Positions 1-9,223 of a DNA stretch of 56,689 nt are shown piece after piece. The stretch lies in the NCBI RefSeq assembly GCF_000417875.1, contig NW_006920890.1, forward strand, positions 155,399 through 212,087, in the 5' to 3' direction. A program made the translations under genes and the position numbers. The notes under the pieces were generated by a model. That model was given only the letters and a program-made list of their open reading frames with translations. It had not been told where the DNA came from and made no database searches. Origin of the DNA: Pseudozyma flocculosa PF-1 (Eukaryota > Basidiomycota > Ustilaginomycetes > Ustilaginales > Ustilaginaceae). Each line of letters begins with the position of its first letter. Within the stretch, counting starts at the first letter, position 1.

Positions 1-31
1 GACTAACTGAACATCGATCCCGCCGCAAACA

Positions 32-49
32 CCCCCCCCCCCCCCCCCC
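32..49. repeat. C18 homopolymer tract
   Basis: An uninterrupted run of 18 C, followed by one T and five more C. It lies about 250 bases upstream of the retrotransposon ORF. It may belong to the 5' leader of that element or to flanking DNA. Homopolymers of this length are prone to sequencing error, so its exact length is uncertain. Confidence 0.9.
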
Positions 50-299
50 TCCCCCTTCCACCCAACGCCCTCCGGCACCCCATCCTCCAGGGGCTGTCGC
101 CCCGTCCCCAGAAACACTTGTTCGCCCCTGACCGTAATAGACAATGACGAACCACGCTTTGACCTCCAACGTGCATAAGAGACCGAATTGCTCCCACACC
201 GCGCCGGGCGATCGATGACAGCGTAGCAGGTACCGCCTGCCCACCTTCCCCCAAAGCTGTAACGACCACCACCCCCAACGTCGAGCCCACACGATAGCA

Positions 300-3200
300 A
301 TGCCGAACCTCAGAGTGCTCAGCTGGAACTGTAACGCAATGAGCGGGAGAGCACTCACAACCGCCAGAGACTGGCTATCCATCACCGCCGACGCCGATGT
401 CGTCCTTCTACAGGAACCATTCGCCCCGTCCATACGCCACATCTACGAACGGGACCCTGCCCTGATCCCGAAATGGGAGAACGTGGCACACAGCTCGATA
501 CAACCGCAGCTCCACCGCGCGTATATCAGCGCATTCGCAGCAGTGATCATTCTCAAAAGCGACCTCGTGGTATCCTCGCATCGCCTCCGGGGAGAAGGCA
601 GGCTCGTCTCGGTCACGGTGACGGCGGGCGGCACAGAGCTTGAGCTGACCTCGGTCTACGCGCCAGCGGAAGCAGTACAGAGAAAATCATTCTTCGAGTC
701 GCTCACGTTCGCGAGATCCAGAGATGGGCCCATTCCGATCTACGGCGGCGACTGGAACGACGCACCCTCGGCGCAACTCGACTTCCTCCACGCACGACAG
801 GTTAGGAACCACCACTGGCCGTGTATTGAACCCAAGGCGATGATGGCCAAACTTCACGATGTCTTCGCGCTGCTGCACCCGGAAAAGCACGGCTTCACCA
901 GGGTCATGCACACCCCCGCCCGAACTACCGCGAGCCGGATCGACTTATTCCTAGTCCATCAAGACCTGCTCGCTGCCTGCCAGTCCGTTGACGTTCTCCA
1001 AACCCTAGCCTCAGACCACTCAGCTATCCTACTTCGAGTCGACGACTCTGACGGCGCTATAGGCGCGGAGCCGAGAAATGCGACACGATGGACCCTCCCT
1101 CAGCGCATAGCAACGTTTTCACCCTTTAAGACCGCAACGAGCACGTTCCTGGCAGATGTAACACACGATACGATCGACCCCCCAAGAGGCACCAGTGTGG
1201 GACAAGAGTACATGCATATGGTGGAACGATGCCGGGCATTCGCCAAAAGGAAGTCGTACGAGCTCAGCAACCACGCCAGACAGACGGCGGAAAAGATCAG
1301 AGCCCTTCGCATTGAGATCGCGGAATGGCCGCTAGACAACTTTGACCACACGAAAACAGCCTACCAACACAAGCTTGAGGAGCTGCGAGACCACCTAGCG
1401 CTCCAAACAAACAGGTCTCAAGGCCGGCCAAAGATGGCAAAGTCTCCGGCCTCAGCCGCCAGTCTTCCGACCGACTCGGTCGTGCGGTTCTACACGGACA
1501 TGTTTGGCGCCCGGCCGGAGCCTCCCGTCGTGGAAAGGGCGAGATCCATGCTTCTTATGACGTCTCCGCAGACACTAAGGGAGGACACGCGCGGAAAACT
1601 AGACACAATCTTCTCTGTGGACTCGGTATCGGCTGCCATATCTGCGTCGAAGCCCAACCACTCTGCGCCGGGCAAGAACGGCCTTCCGCACTCGTTTTGG
1701 AGAAGCAATGACGACGCAGTGGCGACGATGCTAACCCGCCTCCTGAATACGCTACGGTCCGGTCGCTCCCTGCCCACTGTACATCCACTGGCACGAGGCA
1801 TTCTGCTATACAAGAGAGGAGACGCAGGGAACCCAGCCAATTACCGCCCTCTGTCCATCATTGATTCCGACCTACGCATCATGGACAGCGTCATGCTCGC
1901 GCGCCTACAGTCCGCGGTCAGCGAAGTCACGCCCAAGACGCAATGTGGCTTCATAGCAGGCAGAACGAGCACGGAGGCAGCGGTGGTGCTACACACTGTG
2001 ATATCGTCCATCCAGACTGGAACAGCGGACTCGTCGTGCGCGATCATTGTCGACCAGGATCAGCAAAAAGCGTTCGACCAGATGGCACGCTCGTGGATAT
2101 GGCAAGTAATGAAGCATCGCAACTTCCCGGCTTCGTTCATTAGGACGCTACGCACATTCTACCACCACCCGCACGTCGAATATGACCTCGGACACACCGT
2201 CTGTGCCCCCATTCCGCTAGAACGTGGGGTACTACAGGGCATGCCCACCTCGTCACTAATCTACGTGCTGGTATACCAACCATTCCTCGACGCGCTGATG
2301 CATGACGGGATCGGCGTCCGAGTCGGCGACGAAAATACACCGCCTCTCACCTCAATCTCATACGCCGACAACAGCAACATCTTCTTAGGGGACCCGTCTC
2401 AACTCGACCTTTACAACCACAGACGGGCGCAGTATGACACGGCGACAGGCGCGTCGCTCAATCCCTCCACGAAGTACCGAATACTAGCGGCCCCAGACCT
2501 CAGAACACACCCGGAGGAGCAATGGCCCAGAGGCCGCATCGCGGAGAGCAAGATCGACCCTTCGACAGAATGGGAATACCTCGGCTTCCACTTTCACGCT
2601 GAGGACAAGATCTGCACGCTATCGAGGGAAAGATTGGTGCTACGCCTGCAGCAGCGACTAGCGGCGACGGCGCACAAGCGACAAGACCTTCTCACACGCG
2701 TAGACACGCTGAACAGCCAGGTGCTCTCCATCCTGTGGCACTCCATGGGAGTCGGCTTCAACCCTGCCACGCTGCACCAACGTATACGTGCCATGGTGAC
2801 GCCATGGCTCTTTTCCGGGCAGACTCGTGGCTGGATTCCGTGGGAAACATGCACGGCCCCAAGACAACAGGGAGGCCTCGGCCTGCACGATCCGGAATCG
2901 CGATCATCCAGCATTCAAGCGGCCTGGCTAGCAAAGGCGCTTCTTGCATCCAAAGACGAGAGCAGTCCAATGTCCTCGTTTGTCCATCTGATCAAGTCAC
3001 ATCTCCTGGATCGATGCGACGGCCCCCTTGGAGTTCTGCTCACGAGACGGTCGACAAAGTGGACAAACGCCCGCCTCGACCACGACCACGCCTTCGTTGC
3101 CTCCGTCCTTCAGACGGCAGAAACCTTTGACCTGCGCCTAGCCTCGACCGTGAACTGGGAGGCAATCGACCCGCGAGAGGCAGCAGCGCTACCATGGTAC

Positions 3201-4298
3201 CTCCCCGAGTACCAGATCGAGAACATGGCCGGCATCGGAGGCGCCCGATACATGCACCACATCGCTGCGATACGTCTTCAAGGCTTTGTAACCTTTGCGG
3301 ACGTCCTATGGGTTGATCATAGCTCTAGCAAGCTGGGTATACCGTCGATGGCAGAGATCTCGATCGAAGATGACCGACCGCGCCACCACTGTCCAAGGTT
3401 CTCGGAGACGGCAGCACGCAACGTCGCAAATGCACACGCACCGACCACAACCCATACAACCTTATACTGGCTTGCATCTCGATGGGACCGATACTGGGAG
3501 TCGCTCCGGCGAGGCCTACGCGACTGCCTCACGAGCATCGTGCCCTCCGTGCCACGCCGTGGTGCACTGAGAAGCCGACTCATCCCGAACCCCGGCGACG
3601 CCGTGCCCCCGTGGGAGGTGATGGTACTAGGAAACGATCCGCTGCACCACATCTCACCAAAGACGGCAGTCCACTACTGGGAGAGCAAACACGCCAAACG
3701 CCAGCCCATGCCGGCCTGGGACCGCCTCCCGACGCGCCTACCAGCGGAGACCTTCTGGGCAAGAATATGGGCTCGCCTGCACTCAGTCAAGATCCCGGAG
3801 GCACAGACAATCTGGATCACGCTCTTGCACGAGAAGACTCTCCGCTTCCGCGACACTGAATTCCACGTATGGCGGTGCGCGTGCGGAGAACGAGACTCGC
3901 CCCGGCACGGGTTTGCGACATGCCCGATGATCCGGCAATACTGGACCCACGTGTGGGGGATCGTCAAGAGGGCGGTGACGGACGTACCGGTCGTGATGCC
4001 GAGCACAGCACAGGACTTCTTCTTTGGATGGCACGACCTCTACGAACGGATGACCAAAGAAGACAAAGCCAGACTAACCTGCATCCACACGGTCGCGGTT
4101 CTCTCGCTGGACACCGCGAGGAAGAAAGCGACGGCAGAAAGAGACAACCACCAACAAGACACCTTCCGACCCATCTCTGCAGCCGCGGTGCTCCACTCGC
4201 ACCTTACCCGTCTAGACGTACAGCAAAGCACTCTGTTTGCCGGCACAAGACTCAAGAATGGCTGGGGTCTGGATCTTCCAGACCTACAGGGGGCGTGA
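300..4298 (+). mobile_element. Non-LTR (LINE-type) retrotransposon, minimum extent
   Basis: The element is defined here by its intact ORF2-like coding region. No gag-like ORF1 is present in the 299 bases to the left; it would lie outside the window if it exists. No poly(A) tail, simple-repeat tail or target-site duplication could be recognised in the AT-richer sequence after the stop (about 4360-4480), so neither end is fixed. The ORF has no stops or frameshifts over 4 kb, which suggests a recent insertion or continued selection. A tRNA-Asp gene lies about 0.74 kb downstream. Confidence 0.85.
300..4298 (+). CDS. LINE ORF2-like protein: AP endonuclease plus reverse transcriptase
   Basis: This 1332-residue protein would nick target DNA and reverse-transcribe the element RNA at the nick (target-primed reverse transcription). 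Residues 1-245 form an exonuclease-endonuclease-phosphatase domain. Visible motifs are WNCN near residue 10, LQEP near 37, YAP near 121, GDWND (Asp151), SRIDLF, and SDH at 238-240. The reverse transcriptase spans roughly 440-780, with NYRPLS, motif A DQQKAFDQ (Asp587), motif B LQGMPTSS and motif C YADN at 688-691. Motif C is normally YADD, so the second Asp is Asn here. A C-x-C-x7-H-x4-C knuckle (Cys1193, Cys1195, His1203, Cys1208) is typical of the C-terminus of L1/Tx1-type LINEs. No RNase H domain was seen. The start is the first ATG of the open frame. Whether the element is active cannot be judged from sequence. Confidence 0.93.
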   Translation: MPNLRVLSWNCNAMSGRALTTARDWLSITADADVVLLQEPFAPSIRHIYERDPALIPKWENVAHSSIQPQLHRAYISAFAAVIILKSDLVVSSHRLRGEGRLVSVTVTAGGTELELTSVYAPAEAVQRKSFFESLTFARSRDGPIPIYGGDWNDAPSAQLDFLHARQVRNHHWPCIEPKAMMAKLHDVFALLHPEKHGFTRVMHTPARTTASRIDLFLVHQDLLAACQSVDVLQTLASDHSAILLRVDDSDGAIGAEPRNATRWTLPQRIATFSPFKTATSTFLADVTHDTIDPPRGTSVGQEYMHMVERCRAFAKRKSYELSNHARQTAEKIRALRIEIAEWPLDNFDHTKTAYQHKLEELRDHLALQTNRSQGRPKMAKSPASAASLPTDSVVRFYTDMFGARPEPPVVERARSMLLMTSPQTLREDTRGKLDTIFSVDSVSAAISASKPNHSAPGKNGLPHSFWRSNDDAVATMLTRLLNTLRSGRSLPTVHPLARGILLYKRGDAGNPANYRPLSIIDSDLRIMDSVMLARLQSAVSEVTPKTQCGFIAGRTSTEAAVVLHTVISSIQTGTADSSCAIIVDQDQQKAFDQMARSWIWQVMKHRNFPASFIRTLRTFYHHPHVEYDLGHTVCAPIPLERGVLQGMPTSSLIYVLVYQPFLDALMHDGIGVRVGDENTPPLTSISYADNSNIFLGDPSQLDLYNHRRAQYDTATGASLNPSTKYRILAAPDLRTHPEEQWPRGRIAESKIDPSTEWEYLGFHFHAEDKICTLSRERLVLRLQQRLAATAHKRQDLLTRVDTLNSQVLSILWHSMGVGFNPATLHQRIRAMVTPWLFSGQTRGWIPWETCTAPRQQGGLGLHDPESRSSSIQAAWLAKALLASKDESSPMSSFVHLIKSHLLDRCDGPLGVLLTRRSTKWTNARLDHDHAFVASVLQTAETFDLRLASTVNWEAIDPREAAALPWYLPEYQIENMAGIGGARYMHHIAAIRLQGFVTFADVLWVDHSSSKLGIPSMAEISIEDDRPRHHCPRFSETAARNVANAHAPTTTHTTLYWLASRWDRYWESLRRGLRDCLTSIVPSVPRRGALRSRLIPNPGDAVPPWEVMVLGNDPLHHISPKTAVHYWESKHAKRQPMPAWDRLPTRLPAETFWARIWARLHSVKIPEAQTIWITLLHEKTLRFRDTEFHVWRCACGERDSPRHGFATCPMIRQYWTHVWGIVKRAVTDVPVVMPSTAQDFFFGWHDLYERMTKEDKARLTCIHTVAVLSLDTARKKATAERDNHQQDTFRPISAAAVLHSHLTRLDVQQSTLFAGTRLKNGWGLDLPDLQGA

Positions 4299-5029
4299 GC
4301 CCGACGAGACACGTCCGAGAAATGGACGCCCACAGCTGCACCAGCGTGCGCTCCAGGACCGGCGACCCTATGTAACTTGTGATAGATATGCATGAAATAC
4401 AACTCTTTAAGAGCCGCTCGATGTCAGAGGGCATCCAGGTTGCATATATTATAGCTCACACTACCCCTCAAACAGCAGATCAGGTCATGGCCATTGCTTC
4501 CTCGCCCACCGTGGCGGGTGCCCTTCCTCCTCACCACCACCTGCTCGCTCGCTCGCCGCATCGGCCCTGGTGATCCTGCCGCCGCTTTGGGCTGATATGC
4601 TCCCGCACATGGTGGGCCATGCTCCAGCGGCCATGTCGCAGCGACCATGCTCCAGCAACCCCCGAGTCGGAGGTACAGCCTGCTCTTGCCCGCCTTCCTC
4701 GGGCTACCCCCGGGGCAAGTGGCCGGACGTCGCTCTGTCGAGATGACCACGCTGCCGTCGTGGCCTACGCATCTCGGTGCTGCCACTCTGCGACCCGGCT
4801 GAACGGCGCGGCTGGTCGATGCAAGGATGAGCAAGCTCAGTCCACGGCGTCCTGCACGTCAGCTTGGCTGCCCTCTGCGCTTCGTGTGGTTCGCCGCCGA
4901 CACGACGAGGTAGGCCGGCCTCCGCCTGGCCAGGCCACCGCCTGACGGAATTGCGCGAAAAAAGACACGCGGAAAAAGACCCTTGACCCGACCGCGGCAG
5001 AGGCCTGAACCGGGTTGAGAAAGAGAAGG
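4299..5029. other. LINE 3' flank and spacer before tRNA-Asp
   Basis: About 0.73 kb without a convincing gene. The first part (to roughly 4480) is AT-richer than its surroundings and may be the 3' untranslated region of the LINE. The rest is GC-rich, and the short open frames on both strands have no recognisable protein similarity. Confidence 0.6.
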
Positions 5030-5035
5030 AAAAAA
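5030..5035 (-). terminator. RNA polymerase III terminator of tRNA-Asp copy 1
   Basis: Six consecutive T on the minus strand, starting seven bases after the tRNA discriminator base. A T run this close behind a tRNA gene is the standard Pol III stop. The second tRNA-Asp copy has the same arrangement. Confidence 0.85.
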
Positions 5036-5041
5036 GAGAAG

Positions 5042-5143
5042 CTCCAAATCCGGGAATCGAACCCGGGTCTGCACCGGTCACTCCCTCGGCGAAGAGGGCG
5101 CTGTAATGACAAGGTGCCGTCATGGCCACTAAACTAATTCGGA
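5042..5143 (-). tRNA. tRNA-Asp (anticodon GTC) with a 30-nt intron, copy 1
   Basis: On the minus strand the acceptor stem TCCGAAT pairs with ATTTGGA, followed by discriminator G. The T arm is CCGGG-TTCGATT-CCCGG. The anticodon stem GCACC pairs with GGTGC and encloses loop TT-GTC-A, so the anticodon is GTC at 5110-5108. The intron is 5106-5077 (30 nt), inserted after position 37 as expected for eukaryotic nuclear tRNAs. Intron bases TGAC can pair with the anticodon region, which matches the usual precursor fold. The D stem is short (GTT/GAC). Exons are nearly identical to the copy at 49993-50096: one D-loop base differs. Confidence 0.95.
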
Positions 5144-5170
5144 GGGGATGTTCAAGGGCAAAAAATAAGC

Positions 5171-5180
5171 ATATATAAAT
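5171..5180 (-). promoter_or_regulatory. TATA-like element upstream of tRNA-Asp copy 1
   Basis: ATTTATATAT on the minus strand, 28-37 bases before the first tRNA base. Fission yeast tRNA genes need an upstream TATA box near this position. The second tRNA-Asp also has an AT-rich element near -30, which supports a real role. Confidence 0.6.
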
Positions 5181-7243
5181 GCGAATGTGCGCTCCGTCAT
5201 TCACGACGCCCCCCTGGCCGCGTCTCCAGTCCACCGCGCAACAGGCCAGGTCATGCCTGCCTTGTGCCCGCGCCTTCTCTCCGCTCCTCACCCTCGGCCT
5301 CGAGAGGGTGGCAGGGGATCGATGATAGATCACCCACCGCTGCGCACTGCATGTCTCTGTCGTCCCATCCGACGCCCGCGCACTCGGAGGGTGCCTGTAT
5401 CGGAGACAGCCCACGAGCGAGGGCCCCAGGAGCTGCCCTCGAGCGGTGGCAGAGGCAGCCAGCCGATGGCAGCACCGAGGTCAAGCGCGTGCTCGGCATG
5501 CCTGGCCTTTGCGGCGTCCACTTACGGGCACTTTCTTCACACGCTTCCGTCATAGCGGCTTTCGCGCAATCACCGTACCAAGCCCAGAGGGCAGCCACAT
5601 CGCTGGGAGAGCAGGCAGTCGGGCAAGCTAGCCCGCAACGCGCGGGTCGACCCGATCCCGAAGCTGCATTCCAGCGTCGAGGCAGCGGCAGCCCCGGGCC
5701 TACACGTACCACCATACTACACTACGCTCGCACGCACACGCACACCCACACGACGACTGGTACCGTACCGTACATGCCCTCCGTGGCCAGGAACCGGAAG
5801 CAAGCAGATGGCTTGGCGGCATCTCGAGGCCAGCTCGGCCCGCCGTTCGGGTTCCTGCCTGTCGCGACACGCCCGAGGCCTGCCGGGTCAGTCTCGCCGC
5901 CTGCCAGGCCTCCCTCGGTCGTGCCGGCCACCCCGACCGCACGACGCGGCGAAATTGCAATTGGCGCGGCCTTGGCCCGGGAAGCAAGCCCGCCAGCCAG
6001 CCAGCAAGCAAGGCAGCACAGCAGCCACGAGCGAAGTCTTGGCGGGCGCCACGGCGATTTGCCTGGCGACTTTGCCTACGGGGTGGCCTGCCTCGACCGG
6101 AGTTGCTGCTGCTGGTTGCTTGCTCCTCTCGATGCCGCCTGTCGCCGCCGTCGCCGCCGTCGCCGCCGGTCCCTCGCTCCTCCTCAGCTGGCAGGCATGG
6201 TCGTCCGCAGCGAGCGCGTGGTACCTTACGCACGGCACCGGCCGGGTCGTCAGGCACCAACGATCCTCCCTGCCGCCCGACCGCCACCTACGTACGGAGC
6301 TCCTGGCGCTGAATGCGGCCGGCCCCCCTCGACGCCTCTTAGCTTGCCCAGGCCAGCTGGACGTGCTCCACGCGGGTACATGTGGACGGGGCCGACGAGC
6401 AACATCGTACGAGCTCGCGACGGCCCATCCTGGCGCGACGTTCCACCCTTGTGCGACGATGCCGACCTCGTGGCCGCAGCCTGCAACGTCCCAGCTTTTC
6501 TTGGCGGTCTGGCGACTGTACTTTGATGTGCCGCTGGACCCTCATCCTTCCTCGGAACGGGAAGCCCAGTCCACCAGCAGAGAGGGCTCACCCCTCGCTG
6601 GCGCGACGAGCGAGGCGATGGGATACGAGACCAACACCTGCCTCGCCGATCGGTCCGGTCCGTCGGTAGGGCGCACGAACGGCTCGCCAGCCAGCCTCTC
6701 GACGATCACAGAGCAGTGCCGTAGTGGCAGGAAGAGCCTTCGCGCATGTCATCTCGGCCCGTCCTGTGGGCTGCTGGGCAAAGCCCGATGGGTCAGCCGG
6801 TGTCCATCGGTCGAGCAACTCTGGCGCAGCCCGTCACGGTGGCTGGGACGGACCGAGCGGATCGCACCTCTCTCTCTGTGGATCGCATGCATGGCAAGAA
6901 GGATCTGACCTGCTGCTGCTGCCAGCGCGTTCATCATCTCGACCCGGCCCGTCGGCCCACCCAGCGGCGACGCATCCCATCGTCGGGAGAGGCCAGAGCA
7001 CCCGCAGGCCTGGTCTAGCATCGTACCGCGCCCGCCTGCACCGGGCAATCTTCGACGAAAGACGACGGGGTCCAAGCTCGAAAGGCCGAAGTGTCGTCGC
7101 TGACCCTGTCTGTAGGTAAGCAAGCACGCACCTTTGCCTCAATGCGGGAGTCCTAGACGAGCGATCGTTGGTCGTCGCCGTCGTCGTCGCCGTGGCGGAG
7201 CGACAGCAGCGGAGGGTGCTCTGTTGGCGCGGTCGAGGCCGCC

Positions 7244-7271
7244 GCACGCACGCACGCACGCACGCACGCAC
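7244..7271. repeat. (CGCA)7 tandem repeat
   Basis: Seven perfect tetranucleotide copies in the gene-poor spacer; a microsatellite. Confidence 0.9.
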
Positions 7272-7692
7272 CGTCAGCGCGGCGTCACGTCCATGATGTC
7301 GTCGTCGTCGGGGGCGGCGGCTTGTCGGACGGCGCTGCTTGGGACATGTCTCGTCCTCGCCACTCTTGTCGATGCTGCCGCCCGCTCGTGGTCGCTTACC
7401 CCCGACCTTGCTTGCGATGTCGACCCGGTCAAAGTGCGGCCTGCCAGGCGAGTCGAGGTGCGCGCGCGCAGACACACGGCAGGCAGGCATGCCTGTGGCC
7501 AGGCAGGCCAGGCCAGCGACTCGACGCGGCCTTTGAGCAAAAATCCAAATGCTGCCGGACGCCCTTGCAGACAGGCGCGAGGAGGGCAGGAGGGGCAAGG
7601 CAGACAGGCAAGCGCAGGCTGGCTGGCTGGCTGGCGGTCACGGAGCGTGTGGACGGGTCAAGCGCCAGCGGGTGGCTTGGAGAGCGAGGCTG

Positions 7693-7693
<1 letters not shown>

Positions 7694-7726
<33 letters not shown>
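7694..7726. repeat. (GCT)11 trinucleotide repeat
   Basis: Eleven perfect GCT units in non-coding sequence. The tract can fold into hairpins and is likely length-variable between strains. Confidence 0.9.
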
Positions 7727-7728
<2 letters not shown>

Positions 7729-8162
7729 TGGCCTGGCCTGCCTCTCAACGCAACGTGAAGGTGTGTCAAGAGAGGGTGACCAGGTAGAAGCTAGGAGGGA
7801 GAGAGCGACGCACAGCTAGAGAGGGAGAGACCCCAGACACGCACACGCCCCATGCCACATACAGCGAGCATCCCCCCTCGCTCGCTCGCTCGCCTCGCCT
7901 TGTTGCCGCCTGCCTGCCTGCCTTTTGCCTGCTTGCTTGCTTTTCTCTGGCCTGCCCGTCGTACCGCGGCTGGGTCGCCCGCGCACACGCCCTCTTTGTC
8001 GCCCGTTGGCCGCCTTGGCTGCCCTCCGGCCTGGCTGCCTGCGCCTCCTCTGTCTTGCTTCTCGCCATCTTGCCTTGCCTTGCCTGCTTCTCATCCATCC
8101 CCTTTGACCCTCGCTCCCCTTTGATCCCTCGACGCCTCTCTTCGTCTGCTCCTCGACCCGTC

Positions 8163-8189
8163 GCCGCCGCCGCCGCCGCCGCCGCCGCC
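8163..8189. repeat. (GCC)9 trinucleotide repeat
   Basis: Nine perfect GCC units within the pyrimidine-rich stretch preceding the kinase gene. Confidence 0.9.
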
Positions 8190-9223
8190 CTCTTGCAACA
8201 CGCAAGCTACGCAGCGACTCGAGAAGCGCACGCACGCACCCACAGAGTACGCACCCACCCTCTTCGGCAGCTCACCGCTAGCCCTCGGACGACGTCCTCG
8301 CGCCGCACTTACGCTCCCCCCTTGTCCCGGCCGTCGCGCTCCGACATCGCTGCCGCCGTCGCCGATCTTCGAGCAAAGCGCTGCCGCACCCCTTTGGCGC
8401 GCGCGCGCTCCCCTGGCCTCGCAGCTCGAGGCTAAGCCGCTGCTCGACGCACCGCCAACCCGACGCTGTCCGTGCCCGTCATCCGCACCGCCGTCATCGT
8501 CGCACCTTCCTCCACTGCCATCTCCCCCATCGCCATCGCCATCGCCACCGCCACCATCACCATCACCACCACCACCGCCACTCCATCCGCCGCCTTCCGC
8601 CATTCTCTGCATATCCTCGCCGTCGGCATCGAGATACCCTTTCGCCGTCCGCCATCGTCGCCGCGGCGCTCTGCACTCTTCTTGTCTGGACTCATCTCAC
8701 CTTCCTTGCTGCTCTCCGACAGGCGGCCTGCTCCAGAGATCCGCTCGAACCTCGACCAACACGTCTTACCTTGCCTCGCCTCGGTCACTCGGGCTCCTCA
8801 ATCGCTTCTCCTACGATACCGCCGGTCTGGTCGCCAAGGCTTCTACCTGCTGTGAAGCTCAGAACGCCCCGCCGACACGAGCGTTGCTTGAAGCGCCCTC
8901 CGACGTTGCCCGACAAGCCTGTAGCCGCCGCTGCCAGATACCAGACAGGACCGGACCGTCCTGCTCGGTCTCCCCTCTACCATCGTACTCGCCCAAAGGC
9001 AGCCAGTCACCTTGTCCGTAGTTGGGGTCTCGCGCTCGATACCCGCTCCATTCCGCCCTGCCATCGCCGCCATCGCCGCCGTGCTCTCGCTCGCACTGAA
9101 TAACGAGATCCGCCGACCCTGCCCACCGGCGCCAGCACCTACCGACCTGCAATCGAGGCAGTCGCCCTGATCGACGCCTCGAGGCCGAAGACCACAGACG
9201 CACATTGCAGCCCTAATCGGATA

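Larger units (their letters stand above)
5181..9223. other. Gene-poor 4-kb stretch upstream of the Crk1-like kinase
   Basis: No protein-coding gene is supported. Several long open frames exist on both strands (for example 5264-6526), but their translations are Pro/Ala/Arg/Ser-rich, carry no motif, and reflect the high GC. Short repeats are frequent: GGCT/GCCT units, (CGCA)7, (GCT)11 and (GCC)9. From about 7800 to 9220 the plus strand becomes strongly pyrimidine-rich, consistent with promoter and long 5' leader of the kinase gene. Confidence 0.6.

Noticed and set aside
5264..6526. 420-residue plus-strand open frame in the spacer
   Set aside because: Translation is Pro/Ala/Arg/Ser-rich with simple-repeat content (for example a His-Thr run) and no motif. 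Equally long frames exist in other frames at the same place, a high-GC effect.
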